Counted from the stretch's first letter, positions 7,794 to 17,017 are shown. The stretch: DNA of 64,000 bases from Fen-1258 sp964441505 (GCA_964441505.1 CAYTUV010000001.1:62001-126000), one strand, 5' to 3'. A program made the numbers and translations. Notes: generated by a model from the sequence alone, not told the origin.

Positions 7794-10700
7794 TTAAAAC
7801 ACTACCTTCGTCATTTTCTTAACAACCACATGTGTATCACGATTTGGCGCTGTTGGTCCCCAATAATTAAAATGATAAGTAAATTGACCATAGCCACCGG
7901 CAAGAAGATTCGGCTTCAAATGAGTTCTTGTAACACTGTTATTTCCGCCTGCTCTTTTATTGCCGCGGAACTGCGATTTAGGAATTGTAATTGTTCTTTC
8001 TACAGTATGATAGACAATGCAAACACCTTTTGGAATTCTTGAACTTACCACTGCGCGGGTGCAGTAAACACCATTATCATTCAATACTTCTACCCAATCA
8101 TTATCTTGAATACGCAGTTCTTTAGCATCATCTTCACTGAGCCAGCATGGCTCACATCCTCTTGAAAGAGTTAACATTCTTAAATTGTCCCCGAATGTAG
8201 AATGTATATGCCACTTGCCATGGGGAGTTAAACAATTCAATACTTTGGCATTGCCCTCTTTCAATGTTTCTTTTAGATCGCCAAAAACTTCCGGTTTGGG
8301 TGATGGTTTGTAAGTCGGCAGATGTTCACCAAAAGCTATATACATTTCATTATCGAGATAAAAATGCTGTCTGCCGGTTAATGTTCTCCAAGGAACTAAT
8401 CTCTCAACATTGTAAGTGAATGCCGAATATGCTCTTCCGTTATTCATCAAACCTGACCATACCGGAGATGTATTGTATCTCCGTGGTTGTGCCTGTAAAT
8501 CTTTGAATGTCATTCTAACATCTCTGCTTCCTTCAGCAATATCAGCAAGCGTCAAACCCGTTTTTGATTCCATGTATTTGTATGCTCGATGAGTTAGTTC
8601 CCCGTTGGTTAGTGAAGAGAGATGAAGCACTGCATTTGCGGCGGAAACATCTTCTTTTAGCGAAGGATAGATTACACCATCTATCTTTTCAACCGGGAAA
8701 TAATTTGATGTAATCATTTCGTTGTAAAAGTCTTCACATTGATAATGATTCCCATGAGCGCTCATCCCTTTCTTTTTAACATTGGGTCCCAGCGCAATAA
8801 ATTTGTCATAAATTTTTGTGTAATCTCTATCAACGACCGCAATTTTGTGAGTAGTTTTTCCGGGAATGGCCTCGCATTCCCCTAAGTACCAATCTTTAAT
8901 CGATGGTTGACTAATTTCGTCTGACGAATCGTGAGAAAGTGGAAGAGTTACAATATCGCGCTGCGGTTCTGATAAATGTTTCTTTGCTAATTGACTTGTA
9001 GTATATGCAATGTTTCTAAAAATTTCCCAATCGGATTTTGACTCCCATACCGGTGCAATTGCTGCCGATAAAGGATGAATGAAGGAATGCATGTCTGTAC
9101 TATTCAGATCGTTCTTTTCGTACCAGGAAGCTGCGGGCAAAACAATATCTGAATATAGAGCCGATGAATCCATTCTGAAATTTAAGTCCACAACTAAATC
9201 CATCTTTCCGACAGGCGCAATATCATGCCATTTCAATTCTTCGGTTTTCTCTTCACTATCTTTTGAAATTAGGTTTGAATGAGTTCCAAGGTAATGTTTA
9301 AGCGCGTATTCGTGTCCTTTCATACTTCCGGAGATTGCATTGCCTCTCCAAATAAACCAAACGCGCGGAAAATTTATTTCGGAATCCGGATCGCTGATTG
9401 CATATTCTATCTCTTTCGTTTTGAGTTTTTCAAGAATGATTTTTTTTAATTCTTCAGGATCATCTGTCTTTGCTTCTTTACTTAAATCAAACGTGTTCTT
9501 ATCAAACTGCGGATAAAACGGCATCCAACCCATTCGTACAGATTTAAAAATTAAATCTGCCATATGCTTTTGGGTTAGTTCATTGTCCGGTGCCGTGTTG
9601 TATTTTGAAGTCAAGCCGTCATAACGATATTGACAAGTATTGATATAATGCCAAATTGGTGTTTGCTGAAGACGCGATGCATCAACCCAATCTTTTGCAA
9701 ATGCTATTGTTGCCCAGGAATCGGTAGGCGCTAATTTTTCTTGTCCCACATAGTGGTTTAATCCTCCGCCATTTTTTCCAACACATCCGCACAACATCAA
9801 CGCCATAATTCCTGCACGATACATTAAATTATTATGGAACCAGTGATTCACACCAGCGCCGATAATAATCATACATTTTCCTTGAGTGTTACTGGCCGTT
9901 TCAGCCCACTCTCTTGCAAAACTTATAACTGTTTTTGAATCAACCCCGGTGAATATTTCTTGCCATGCTGGTGTATATGCTGCATCTTTTTCATCGTAAT
10001 CTTTGGGATAATCTCCGGGCAAATCCCGATCAATTCCATATTGCGCCATGGTTAGATCATAAACAGTTGTAACGGGAATTTTCTTTCCATCAATAGTTTT
10101 GATAAAGTTAACCGGCACTCCGCGTAACTTTTTCATGTTCAAACCATACTCAACAAATTCTACTTGCAAAACCTCATCATGTTTTTCAATCAAACTCAAA
10201 CGGGGATCGTATTGTGAATTATCTGTTGAATTTTCGTACTTGAGATTCCAATCGCCTTGTTTTGAATCCCACCTGTGCCCAATACTTCCTTTAGGTACAA
10301 CAAGTTTTCCGGATTTGGAATCAATATTTAAAAATTTCCATTCGCCATTAGGTAAATCTTTATATTCTGCAATTTGATTTGCTCTTAGCAGTTTACCCGG
10401 TTTGTAAACGTTGTTTTCTTGAACTAGCTCAACCAGATAAGGTGAATCGGTATATTTTTTTACATAATCAATGAAGTAAGAATTTTTGTTCTGGTAATGA
10501 AATTCTTTAAGAATTACATGTGTAACAGCCATCCAAAAAGCACCGTCACTACCTGCGTGAAGAGGAACCCATTGATCGGCGTATTTTGCAACTTGACTAA
10601 AATCAGGTGAGAATACTACTGCTTTTGTTCCGTTATGGCGGGACTCTGCAAAAAAATGGCAATCCGGTGTACGGGTCATATTCAAGTTGGCGCCCATTAC

Positions 10701-11402
10701 AGCAATCATTTTAGAATTGAACCAATCGGCGCTTTCGCAAACATCAGTCTGTTCGCCCCAAATTTCAGGTGATGCATTTGGGAGATCGCAATACCAATCA
10801 TAAAAACTTAGGTTCACTCCGCCAAACAACTGTAAAAATCTACTGCCTCCGGCATAACTTAACATTGACATTGCCGGAATTGGCGAGAAACCTATAACAC
10901 GGTCGGGTCCATACTTTTTTGCCGTGTATATATTTGCAGCCGAAATAATTTCTAATACCTCATCCCAACTTGTTCGTCTAAATCCACCCTTACCGCGAGC
11001 TTGCTGGTATTTTTTTCTTTTATCCGGATCGTTCTGAAGATTTTCCCAAGCCATAAGAGAATCACCGGTTTTTAGTTTTTCTTCTCTATAAGCATCTACT
11101 AAAACGCCGCGAATGAGCGGATATTTTATTCTTAACGGACTGTAGAGATACCACGAAAATGAAATTCCTCTTTGACAACCTCTTGGTTCGTATGGCGGTA
11201 ATCCTTCTTCGAGTAAAGGATAATCTAATTGCTGAGTTTCCCACACTACAATTCCGTCCTTAACATGAATTTGCCACGAACATCCACCGGTGCAATTTAC
11301 TCCGTGAGTACTTCGAACAACTCGATCGTGTTGAAATCGGTTCCTATAAAACTCTTCCCATTTTCTTGTATCGGGGGAAATAATGTCTTTTATCCAACTC
11401 AT
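7794..11402 (-). CDS. narG: Respiratory nitrate reductase alpha subunit, molybdopterin
   Basis: A 1202-residue catalytic subunit that reduces nitrate to nitrite at a Mo-bis-MGD centre on the cytoplasmic face. Numbered from a possible GTG three codons upstream, the FS0 cluster ligands are His36, Cys40, Cys44 and Cys79 (HGVNCTGGCSW, EPRGC). The Mo-ligand Asp is at 209 in YCDLPNASPEIWG. These match His49, Cys53, Cys57, Cys92 and Asp222 of Escherichia coli NarG. I prefer the ATG at 11400-11402 (MSWIKDIISP), which resembles other NarG N-termini. No twin-arginine signal is present, so the enzyme should face the cytoplasm. It begins 23 bp after the cytochrome c gene. Confidence 0.96.
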   Translation of the reverse strand: MSWIKDIISPDTRKWEEFYRNRFQHDRVVRSTHGVNCTGGCSWQIHVKDGIVVWETQQLDYPLLEEGLPPYEPRGCQRGISFSWYLYSPLRIKYPLIRGVLVDAYREEKLKTGDSLMAWENLQNDPDKRKKYQQARGKGGFRRTSWDEVLEIISAANIYTAKKYGPDRVIGFSPIPAMSMLSYAGGSRFLQLFGGVNLSFYDWYCDLPNASPEIWGEQTDVCESADWFNSKMIAVMGANLNMTRTPDCHFFAESRHNGTKAVVFSPDFSQVAKYADQWVPLHAGSDGAFWMAVTHVILKEFHYQNKNSYFIDYVKKYTDSPYLVELVQENNVYKPGKLLRANQIAEYKDLPNGEWKFLNIDSKSGKLVVPKGSIGHRWDSKQGDWNLKYENSTDNSQYDPRLSLIEKHDEVLQVEFVEYGLNMKKLRGVPVNFIKTIDGKKIPVTTVYDLTMAQYGIDRDLPGDYPKDYDEKDAAYTPAWQEIFTGVDSKTVISFAREWAETASNTQGKCMIIIGAGVNHWFHNNLMYRAGIMALMLCGCVGKNGGGLNHYVGQEKLAPTDSWATIAFAKDWVDASRLQQTPIWHYINTCQYRYDGLTSKYNTAPDNELTQKHMADLIFKSVRMGWMPFYPQFDKNTFDLSKEAKTDDPEELKKIILEKLKTKEIEYAISDPDSEINFPRVWFIWRGNAISGSMKGHEYALKHYLGTHSNLISKDSEEKTEELKWHDIAPVGKMDLVVDLNFRMDSSALYSDIVLPAASWYEKNDLNSTDMHSFIHPLSAAIAPVWESKSDWEIFRNIAYTTSQLAKKHLSEPQRDIVTLPLSHDSSDEISQPSIKDWYLGECEAIPGKTTHKIAVVDRDYTKIYDKFIALGPNVKKKGMSAHGNHYQCEDFYNEMITSNYFPVEKIDGVIYPSLKEDVSAANAVLHLSSLTNGELTHRAYKYMESKTGLTLADIAEGSRDVRMTFKDLQAQPRRYNTSPVWSGLMNNGRAYSAFTYNVERLVPWRTLTGRQHFYLDNEMYIAFGEHLPTYKPSPKPEVFGDLKETLKEGNAKVLNCLTPHGKWHIHSTFGDNLRMLTLSRGCEPCWLSEDDAKELRIQDNDWVEVLNDNGVYCTRAVVSSRIPKGVCIVYHTVERTITIPKSQFRGNKRAGGNNSVTRTHLKPNLLAGGYGQFTYHFNYWGPTAPNRDTHVVVKKMTKVVF

Positions 11403-11425
11403 ATAATCCACACGTTTTTTAATAA

Positions 11426-12250
11426 TTAACGAAAGTTGACACTACGTTTTTTAACCTTAATCCAAAGCAGTAAAAAAATGACTAATGAAATGTTAGATAT
11501 AACAACTACACCTAACAAAAGAGATGACTCTCTTTCTATTATCGGTATTTGCATTGTCCCTTTTTTATCTACATAATAAAGGAATGCTAACAAGTCTTTG
11601 ATTTCTTGATCGGTTAATCTATTGAAACTAAATGCGTCCATCATAGCAGGGAAAGGAGAGTTTCTTAAAATGCCATCAATACCTTGTGCACCCATTCTTG
11701 TAAATGCAGCGGTAAGATCTTTTGCTAAAAGCCCCCCGTTAGAAATAACCGGATTTGATATGCTATGACACGTAATACAAGAGGGTCCTCTGTTGGTAAG
11801 TTTTGTCGTTCCATCAAAAATTTTTCTTCCGCTTTCAATATCCACAACAGTAATTGTAGTTGCATTGAATATTTGATTAGGTGTTTTTTGATTGGGATTA
11901 TTTGGGTCTGCGCTATTTGTCCTGATATAATCTATGATTGATTTAATTTCATTAACACTTAATTTCTGATCGGGCATTACAGTTTGGTTATACTGATTGA
12001 AAACCGCCACAGCCGTTGAATCACCGGATTTAATAACACTTTGAGAAGACTGAACAAATTTTATTATCCAATCCTCGGTTCTTATTTTATGAACATTTGA
12101 TAAATCCGGACCTATTAATTTCCCCCTGCCGATAGTATGGCAGGAAACACATTTTTGGGAAAAAAGTAATTCCCCGTTATTTTGTGCGGAGAGCCCCATT
12201 AAGAAGATTAAGAAAAGATGGAATGAAATTAAAAATGCGGTCTTAGTCAT
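11426..12250 (-). CDS. Diheme membrane-anchored cytochrome c (NarC-like)
   Basis: A 274-residue protein with a cleavable or anchoring N-terminal signal, two c-type heme sites (CVSCH at 34-38, CITCH at 158-162) and a C-terminal transmembrane helix near 245-265 followed by basic residues. The first domain has a candidate Met ligand in VMPDQ. It should sit on the periplasmic side of the inner membrane. It is the first gene of the operon, directly ahead of narG. Thermus nar operons begin with a diheme cytochrome c gene, narC, involved in electron transfer and assembly, so an equivalent role is likely, but sequence alone does not prove orthology. Confidence 0.85.
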   Translation of the reverse strand: MTKTAFLISFHLFLIFLMGLSAQNNGELLFSQKCVSCHTIGRGKLIGPDLSNVHKIRTEDWIIKFVQSSQSVIKSGDSTAVAVFNQYNQTVMPDQKLSVNEIKSIIDYIRTNSADPNNPNQKTPNQIFNATTITVVDIESGRKIFDGTTKLTNRGPSCITCHSISNPVISNGGLLAKDLTAAFTRMGAQGIDGILRNSPFPAMMDAFSFNRLTDQEIKDLLAFLYYVDKKGTMQIPIIERESSLLLGVVVISNISLVIFLLLWIKVKKRSVNFR

Positions 12251-12305
12251 ATCGTATTCTTTTCAGTTATTGAAACAAGAAAAATTATTTATTTTGATTT
12301 CTTAT

Positions 12306-12323
12306 TCAGAATTATTTTTCTGA
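12306..12323. promoter_or_regulatory. Inverted repeat in the divergent nar/nrf intergenic region
   Basis: The 140-bp gap between the divergent cytochrome c and NapH-like genes contains the perfect dyad TCAGAA-N6-TTCTGA in its centre. A dyad of this size could be an operator serving both operons. It does not match the FNR (TTGAT-N4-ATCAA) or CRP consensus, and no regulator of nitrate respiration is encoded in this window. Recorded as a candidate only. Confidence 0.35.
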
Positions 12324-12390
12324 TATTAACATAAGAGTTTTTTTCTTTCTTTCAAAAGATATTTCGTGCTTAAAATATGAAAGATATCAA

Positions 12391-13491
12391 ATGAGTTCAA
12401 ATTATATTAAAAATACAGACAGCCCAATCCAGAAGACCAGATTTGCGGTGCAATTGATCTTTGCCGCTCTTTGTATTTGGATAGGAATCGAATTCTGGCA
12501 GTTCATTTCATATTTAGAATCGAACGGAACAACCACATTTCACCAAAGACCTCCTGGTGTAGAAGGATTTCTTCCTATTAGCGCACTGATGAGTGTAGTG
12601 TATTTTATTCAAACGGGACGAGTACACGATGTTCATCCCGCGGGATTTTTTATCTTCTTAGCAATTATTGGTGTTTCTTTCGTTTTTGGAAAAGCATTTT
12701 GCAGTTGGCTTTGTCCGGTTGGTTTTATCTCAGAACTGGTAGGAGACTTTGGAGAAAAACTTTGGAAGAAACTTTTCAAACGTAGATTCAAACTGCCGAA
12801 GCTAATTGATTATCCATTGCGTACTGTGAAATACTTATTGTTAGCTTTTTTCGCATTTACAATTTTTTCGATAACGGAAACCGCGCTTGCATTTTTCTTA
12901 AGCGATACGTACAATATAATTGCCGATGTTAAGATGTTTTATTTCTTCGCGAACATCTCCAGGCTCAGTCTTATTATTATCGGTGTCCTATTTTTCCTTT
13001 CGGTTATTATTCGAAATTTCTGGTGCCGCTATCTTTGTCCTTATGGCGCTTTGTTGGGATTGATTGGATTTTTAAGTCCGAACAAAATTAAGCGAAATGC
13101 AATGAGTTGCATCGATTGCGGATTGTGTGCTAAAGCGTGTCCGTCATTCATCAAAGTTGATAAAGTGAAAACCGTTTATTCAGATGAATGCACATCGTGT
13201 TTGAGTTGCGTGGATGCCTGCCCGGTTGCAGACACGCTTGAGGTCACAAATATTTTCGGTAAGAAAAAAGTATCTAAAAAAATTATAGCTTTTGGCGTTG
13301 GTTTAATATTTATTGCAATCACAGGAATCGGAATATTAACAGGACACTGGCAAAATAAAATTTCAAAAGAAAATTATTTACTGATTCATAAAAATTTAGA
13401 TGCAATCGGTCATCCAACGAGTACAGCAGAGATAAAAGAATTGAACAGATCCACTCAAAAAGAAAAAGTGAATAGAGATGGAATCGAATAA
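12391..13491 (+). CDS. NapH-like membrane 4Fe-4S protein, quinol dehydrogenase component
   Basis: A 366-residue protein with about four or five transmembrane helices. Two CxxxCP motifs on membrane loops (FCSWLCPVG and WCRYLCPYG) are typical of the NapH/NosR/CcoG group. A C-terminal pair of 4Fe-4S sites follows (CIDCGLCAKACP and CTSCLSCVDACP), and a last helix lies near residues 300-320. The family passes electrons from quinol toward periplasmic reductases. Its 3' end overlaps nrfH by 14 bp, so it belongs to the nrf operon and may supply electrons to, or support maturation of, NrfHA. Not NapH proper, since no napA or napG is present here. Confidence 0.85.
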   Translation: MSSNYIKNTDSPIQKTRFAVQLIFAALCIWIGIEFWQFISYLESNGTTTFHQRPPGVEGFLPISALMSVVYFIQTGRVHDVHPAGFFIFLAIIGVSFVFGKAFCSWLCPVGFISELVGDFGEKLWKKLFKRRFKLPKLIDYPLRTVKYLLLAFFAFTIFSITETALAFFLSDTYNIIADVKMFYFFANISRLSLIIIGVLFFLSVIIRNFWCRYLCPYGALLGLIGFLSPNKIKRNAMSCIDCGLCAKACPSFIKVDKVKTVYSDECTSCLSCVDACPVADTLEVTNIFGKKKVSKKIIAFGVGLIFIAITGIGILTGHWQNKISKENYLLIHKNLDAIGHPTSTAEIKELNRSTQKEKVNRDGIE

Positions 13492-14107
13492 AAATAATTG
13501 GTTCACAAAAATTTTTCCCCACATCATTCCGCCTAAGCAATGGAGATATCCGGTAATAGTACTCGCTGGAATTATTACCGGATTAGGATTTTATGTGCTT
13601 TACATTTCGAATGCAATATCATATTTATCCGACGATCCGAAAACATGTGTGAACTGCCATGTAATGAATCCACAATATGCTACCTGGGAAAGGGGAAGCC
13701 ATGGGCGCGGTATTACTTGCAATGATTGTCATGTGCCACATGATAATTTTGTTGCGAAATATTTATTCAAAGCAAATGACGGATTACGCCATGCGACATA
13801 TTTCACGATGAGATGGGAGCCGCAGGTAATTCAGATCAAAGATGCAGGAAAGAAAGCAGTTCAGGATAATTGCATTCGATGTCACAGCAATTTAATTCAC
13901 CCGATTGCCTTAAGAACGATCAATAACAATAGCGTTGAAGATCAGACGGAAAAATATTGCTGGGATTGTCATCGCGAAACACCACATGGACGGGTTCATA
14001 GTTTATCATCCACACCATACGCTCGCGGACTTCCACGCCCGGAATCATTACTTCCGTCATGGCTGGACGAATTTATATCATCAGCAAAAAATGAAAAGAA
14101 AAATTAA
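13478..14107 (+). CDS. nrfH: Tetraheme cytochrome c quinol dehydrogenase
   Basis: A 209-residue NapC/NirT-family protein with an N-terminal membrane anchor (about 24-45) and four heme motifs: CVNCH 57-61, CNDCH 81-85, CIRCH 132-136 and CWDCH 161-165. Four hemes and a short length fit NrfH, which oxidises menaquinol and feeds the catalytic subunit. HVMNP just after the first heme matches the unusual Met-ligand region of NrfH. nrfA follows 14 bp downstream, confirming the assignment. Confidence 0.93.
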   Translation: MESNKNNWFTKIFPHIIPPKQWRYPVIVLAGIITGLGFYVLYISNAISYLSDDPKTCVNCHVMNPQYATWERGSHGRGITCNDCHVPHDNFVAKYLFKANDGLRHATYFTMRWEPQVIQIKDAGKKAVQDNCIRCHSNLIHPIALRTINNNSVEDQTEKYCWDCHRETPHGRVHSLSSTPYARGLPRPESLLPSWLDEFISSAKNEKKN

Positions 14108-14121
14108 TAAGAGGCAGTTAA

Positions 14122-15606
14122 ATGAAATCAATTCAAGAATTAACGAAGAACAAACCGTGGCTTGGCTGGGTTTTATTCATTGTTACTGTTGTAGTAGTCT
14201 TTTTAATTGGGTTATTTGCTTCATCTATCATCGAAAGAAGAGACGAAGCTTTTTCGCTTCAACGGGTAAAACAAATTGCAGATTGGGAGCCACGAAATGA
14301 AATATGGGGAGAAAATTATCCGCGCGAGTATGAGTCCTACATGCAAATGCATGATACTACATTTGCAAGTAAATATGCAGGATCCGTTACAAAAGATTAT
14401 TTGCAAGAATCACCGGAGTTAGTTGTAATGTGGGCGGGGTATGCTTTCTCTAAGGATTTTTATGCGCCCCGCGGACACTCATTTGCAGTTAAAGATGTTA
14501 GAAATAGTTTGCGTACCGGAGGAAATAAAATTAGTCCTCAACCAGCAACATGTTGGTCTTGCAAAAGTCCAGACGTTCCCCGTATGATGCAAAAGATGGG
14601 AGTTGCAGAATTTTACAAATCAAAATGGAAAGATTTAGGCGCTGAAATTGTTAATCCGATCGGTTGTCAGGACTGCCACGATCCAAAGACGATGGATTTG
14701 AGAATTACACGTCCCGCACTTATCGAAGCACTTCAAAGACAAGGCAGAGACATTAAAAGTTTTTCTCACAACGAAATGCGTTCATTAGTTTGCGCACAAT
14801 GCCATGTGGAGTATTATTTTAAAGGAGAAGAAAAGTATTTAACTTTTCCTTGGGACAATGGTTTCAGCGCTGACGCAATGGAAGAGTATTACGATAAAAT
14901 TGAATTTACAGATTGGACGCATCAGCTTAGTAAAGCTCCAATGCTGAAAGCACAACATCCTGATTACGAATTATTCAAAACAGGAATACATGCTGACCGT
15001 GGAGTAAGCTGCGCAGATTGCCACATGCCGTATAAATCGGAAGGCGGTGTTAAGTTTACAGATCATCATATTCAAAGTCCGTTAAACAATGTTGAAAATT
15101 CATGCCAGGTTTGTCATAGAGAAAAAACACAAAAATTAATTGAAAACGTTTATGAGAGACAGGATAAAATCCTTGAGTTAAGAAAGATCGCAGAAAAAAC
15201 ATTGGCAGCAACGCACATCGAAGCAAAGATTGCCTGGGATAACGGTGCAACAGAAGTAGAAATGAAACCAGCGCTTCAATTTATTCGCCATGCACAATGG
15301 AGATGGGATTGGGTAGCGGCATCAAATGGACTTGGATTTCATTCGCCAGTTGAAGCAATGCGAGTTTTGGGAACATCTATACAAAAAGCAGAACTTGCAA
15401 GGAAAGAAATTGCACTTGTTCTGGTTAAACATGGTATTAAATATCCCGTAGCGCTGCCTGATTATTCAACAAAAGATAAGGCGCAAAAATTTATTGGTTT
15501 GGATATGCCAATGCTTCGCAACGATAAAGCAGATTTTTTGAAGACAACCGTTCCTGAGTGGGATAAGAAAGCAAAAGAGAGACAAGGAACGCTGCAACAG
15601 TATTAA
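14122..15606 (+). CDS. nrfA: Cytochrome c nitrite reductase, ammonia-forming, pentaheme
   Basis: A 494-residue periplasmic enzyme that reduces nitrite to ammonium with six electrons. It has the diagnostic catalytic heme site CWSCK (144-148), with Lys replacing His, and four normal sites: CQDCH 182-186, CAQCH 224-228, CADCH 297-301 and CQVCH 328-332. Tyr231 (CHVEYYF) and His279 (QHPDYE) match the active-site Tyr and His of the family. An uncleaved hydrophobic N-terminal segment (about 13-36) suggests membrane anchoring. It follows nrfH closely, giving a complete NrfHA complex. Together with NarG this predicts nitrate ammonification (DNRA). Confidence 0.96.
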   Translation: MKSIQELTKNKPWLGWVLFIVTVVVVFLIGLFASSIIERRDEAFSLQRVKQIADWEPRNEIWGENYPREYESYMQMHDTTFASKYAGSVTKDYLQESPELVVMWAGYAFSKDFYAPRGHSFAVKDVRNSLRTGGNKISPQPATCWSCKSPDVPRMMQKMGVAEFYKSKWKDLGAEIVNPIGCQDCHDPKTMDLRITRPALIEALQRQGRDIKSFSHNEMRSLVCAQCHVEYYFKGEEKYLTFPWDNGFSADAMEEYYDKIEFTDWTHQLSKAPMLKAQHPDYELFKTGIHADRGVSCADCHMPYKSEGGVKFTDHHIQSPLNNVENSCQVCHREKTQKLIENVYERQDKILELRKIAEKTLAATHIEAKIAWDNGATEVEMKPALQFIRHAQWRWDWVAASNGLGFHSPVEAMRVLGTSIQKAELARKEIALVLVKHGIKYPVALPDYSTKDKAQKFIGLDMPMLRNDKADFLKTTVPEWDKKAKERQGTLQQY

Positions 15607-15659
15607 TTTCAAATTTTGAAAGAGCATTATTGATTTACAACCATTAAGGAAAAATCTGA

Positions 15660-16871
15660 ATGAAGAAACTATCTATTATCATTGCAGTGATTTTGGTAAC
15701 CGGAGTTATTGCTGCACAGCAAACGATTAAAATGTCGGCACAAATTCGTCCTCGTCTGGAACTAGATAACAGAAGTTTTAACTCGAGTACACCTTTCAAT
15801 AATTATACTTACCTCCGCACACGTTTAGGAGTATCGTTTATTTCATCGGCAGAGATGAGCGGATTTGTTCAGCTACAGGATGCGCGCATCTTTGGAAATG
15901 AAACAAGCACAACCGCAGACATGAAAAATGTAGATTTGCATCAGGCATATTTTAAGATAGATAACTTCTTTAAGTTACCAATAGATATAAAAGCTGGAAG
16001 AATGGAACTTCAATACTCGAATGAAAGAATAATCGGAATTTCCAACTGGGGAAATGCCGGAAGAAGTTTTGACGGCGCTGTCCTTTCGATTAAGGGAGAA
16101 AAATTTAAGGCAGATATTTTTGGCGTGAAGGAAAACGAAAAACTTAATACAGGCGATACACTTGATCAGAATATGTACGGAATTTTTACAGACCTAATTC
16201 TGCTGTCGAATTATAAAATCCAACCCTTTATTATTTGGCAAAGAGCTGTTCCTTCAAATTTGTTAAATAGATTTACTCTTGGGACTTACATTAAAGTGGA
16301 TATTTCTGCTTTCACACATGAAACAGAATTTATTTTTCAGTTCGGGGATATTACAGCTTCTGGCAGGAAACAAAATATCACGGCATTCATGTTTGCATTC
16401 AATGCGGCTTACACATTTGATGAGCCTTCCAAGCCGTCGATTGGTGCGGGAATAGACTACATCAGCGGAGACAAGAACTCTCTAGATAATGAGTATAACG
16501 CATTTAACACTGTATACGGTACGGGTCATAAATATTTCGGCAGTATGGATTATTTTACTGACATACCTCTTCACACATACGGACTTGGAATTATGGACCT
16601 GATAGCAAGAGGGGCACTAACACCAATTGAAAATTTTAAAGTTGCCTTAGCCGGTCACATTTTTTTAGCAAATGCGGATTATAGATTAAAAAACGGATCA
16701 ACAACCAAAAATTTTGGAAGTGAAGTTGATTTAACTGTCAGTTACAAATACAATGATAATGTTACGCTTGAAGGAAACGCATCGTTGTATTCACCTGGAG
16801 AAATATTTAAAGAGAAAAAGGGAAGTGATACTGCAACCTGGTTCTACCTGATGGCAGTGGTAAATATGTAA
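15660..16871 (+). CDS. Outer-membrane beta-barrel porin, alginate-export-like family
   Basis: A 403-residue protein with a signal peptide (MKKLSIIIAVILVTGVIAAQ) and alternating amphipathic strands throughout. The N-terminal region (IRPRLELDN, YLRTRLGVSF, GFVQLQDARIFG) resembles the alginate-export or phosphate-selective-porin-like barrels common in this phylum. It ends with a strand closing in a hydrophobic residue pattern near the C-terminus. It lies 53 bp after nrfA and precedes a terminator, so it is probably the last gene of the nrf operon. Passage of nitrate, nitrite or ammonium is a reasonable guess from context only. Confidence 0.72.
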   Translation: MKKLSIIIAVILVTGVIAAQQTIKMSAQIRPRLELDNRSFNSSTPFNNYTYLRTRLGVSFISSAEMSGFVQLQDARIFGNETSTTADMKNVDLHQAYFKIDNFFKLPIDIKAGRMELQYSNERIIGISNWGNAGRSFDGAVLSIKGEKFKADIFGVKENEKLNTGDTLDQNMYGIFTDLILLSNYKIQPFIIWQRAVPSNLLNRFTLGTYIKVDISAFTHETEFIFQFGDITASGRKQNITAFMFAFNAAYTFDEPSKPSIGAGIDYISGDKNSLDNEYNAFNTVYGTGHKYFGSMDYFTDIPLHTYGLGIMDLIARGALTPIENFKVALAGHIFLANADYRLKNGSTTKNFGSEVDLTVSYKYNDNVTLEGNASLYSPGEIFKEKKGSDTATWFYLMAVVNM

Positions 16872-16895
16872 TTTCCTTGAAAGCTTGAGTATTAG

Positions 16896-16922
16896 AAGGT
16901 CGGGCGCAACTCGACCTTTTTT
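16896..16922 (+). terminator. Rho-independent terminator after the nrf operon
   Basis: A 7-bp perfect stem AAGGTCG/CGACCTT (16896-16902 with 16912-16918) encloses a 9-nt loop and runs into a T tract. It lies 25 bp after the porin stop. Confidence 0.8.
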
Positions 16923-16942
16923 ATTTTTAATCTCTTTGGGTT

Positions 16943-16975
16943 GAATTCCCCGCCGCTTGCGGCGAGGAGGGGTTC
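16943..16975. repeat. REP-like GC-rich palindrome
   Basis: A perfect 14-bp core CGCCGCTTGCGGCG (16951-16964) is flanked by imperfectly paired GAATTCCC and GGGGTTC arms, standing out as GC-rich in an AT-rich gap. The form resembles short dispersed extragenic palindromes. Only this copy is visible in the window. Confidence 0.6.
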
Positions 16976-17017
16976 ATTAGTAAGTTACTTCTGTGTTCAA
17001 AACAAAATTGGTGAATA

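Noticed and set aside
12251..12390. FNR box upstream of the nar and nrf operons
   Set aside because: No TTGAT-N4-ATCAA match is present; TTGATATC near the NapH-like ATG has no proper second half-site.
13935..14300. 121-codon frame across the nrfH-nrfA junction
   Set aside because: It is a shadow of the two heme protein genes, whose CxxCH motifs are in the other frame.
14122..15606. First heme motif of NrfA reads CWSCK instead of CxxCH
   Set aside because: Lys ligation at the catalytic heme is diagnostic of NrfA, not a defect.
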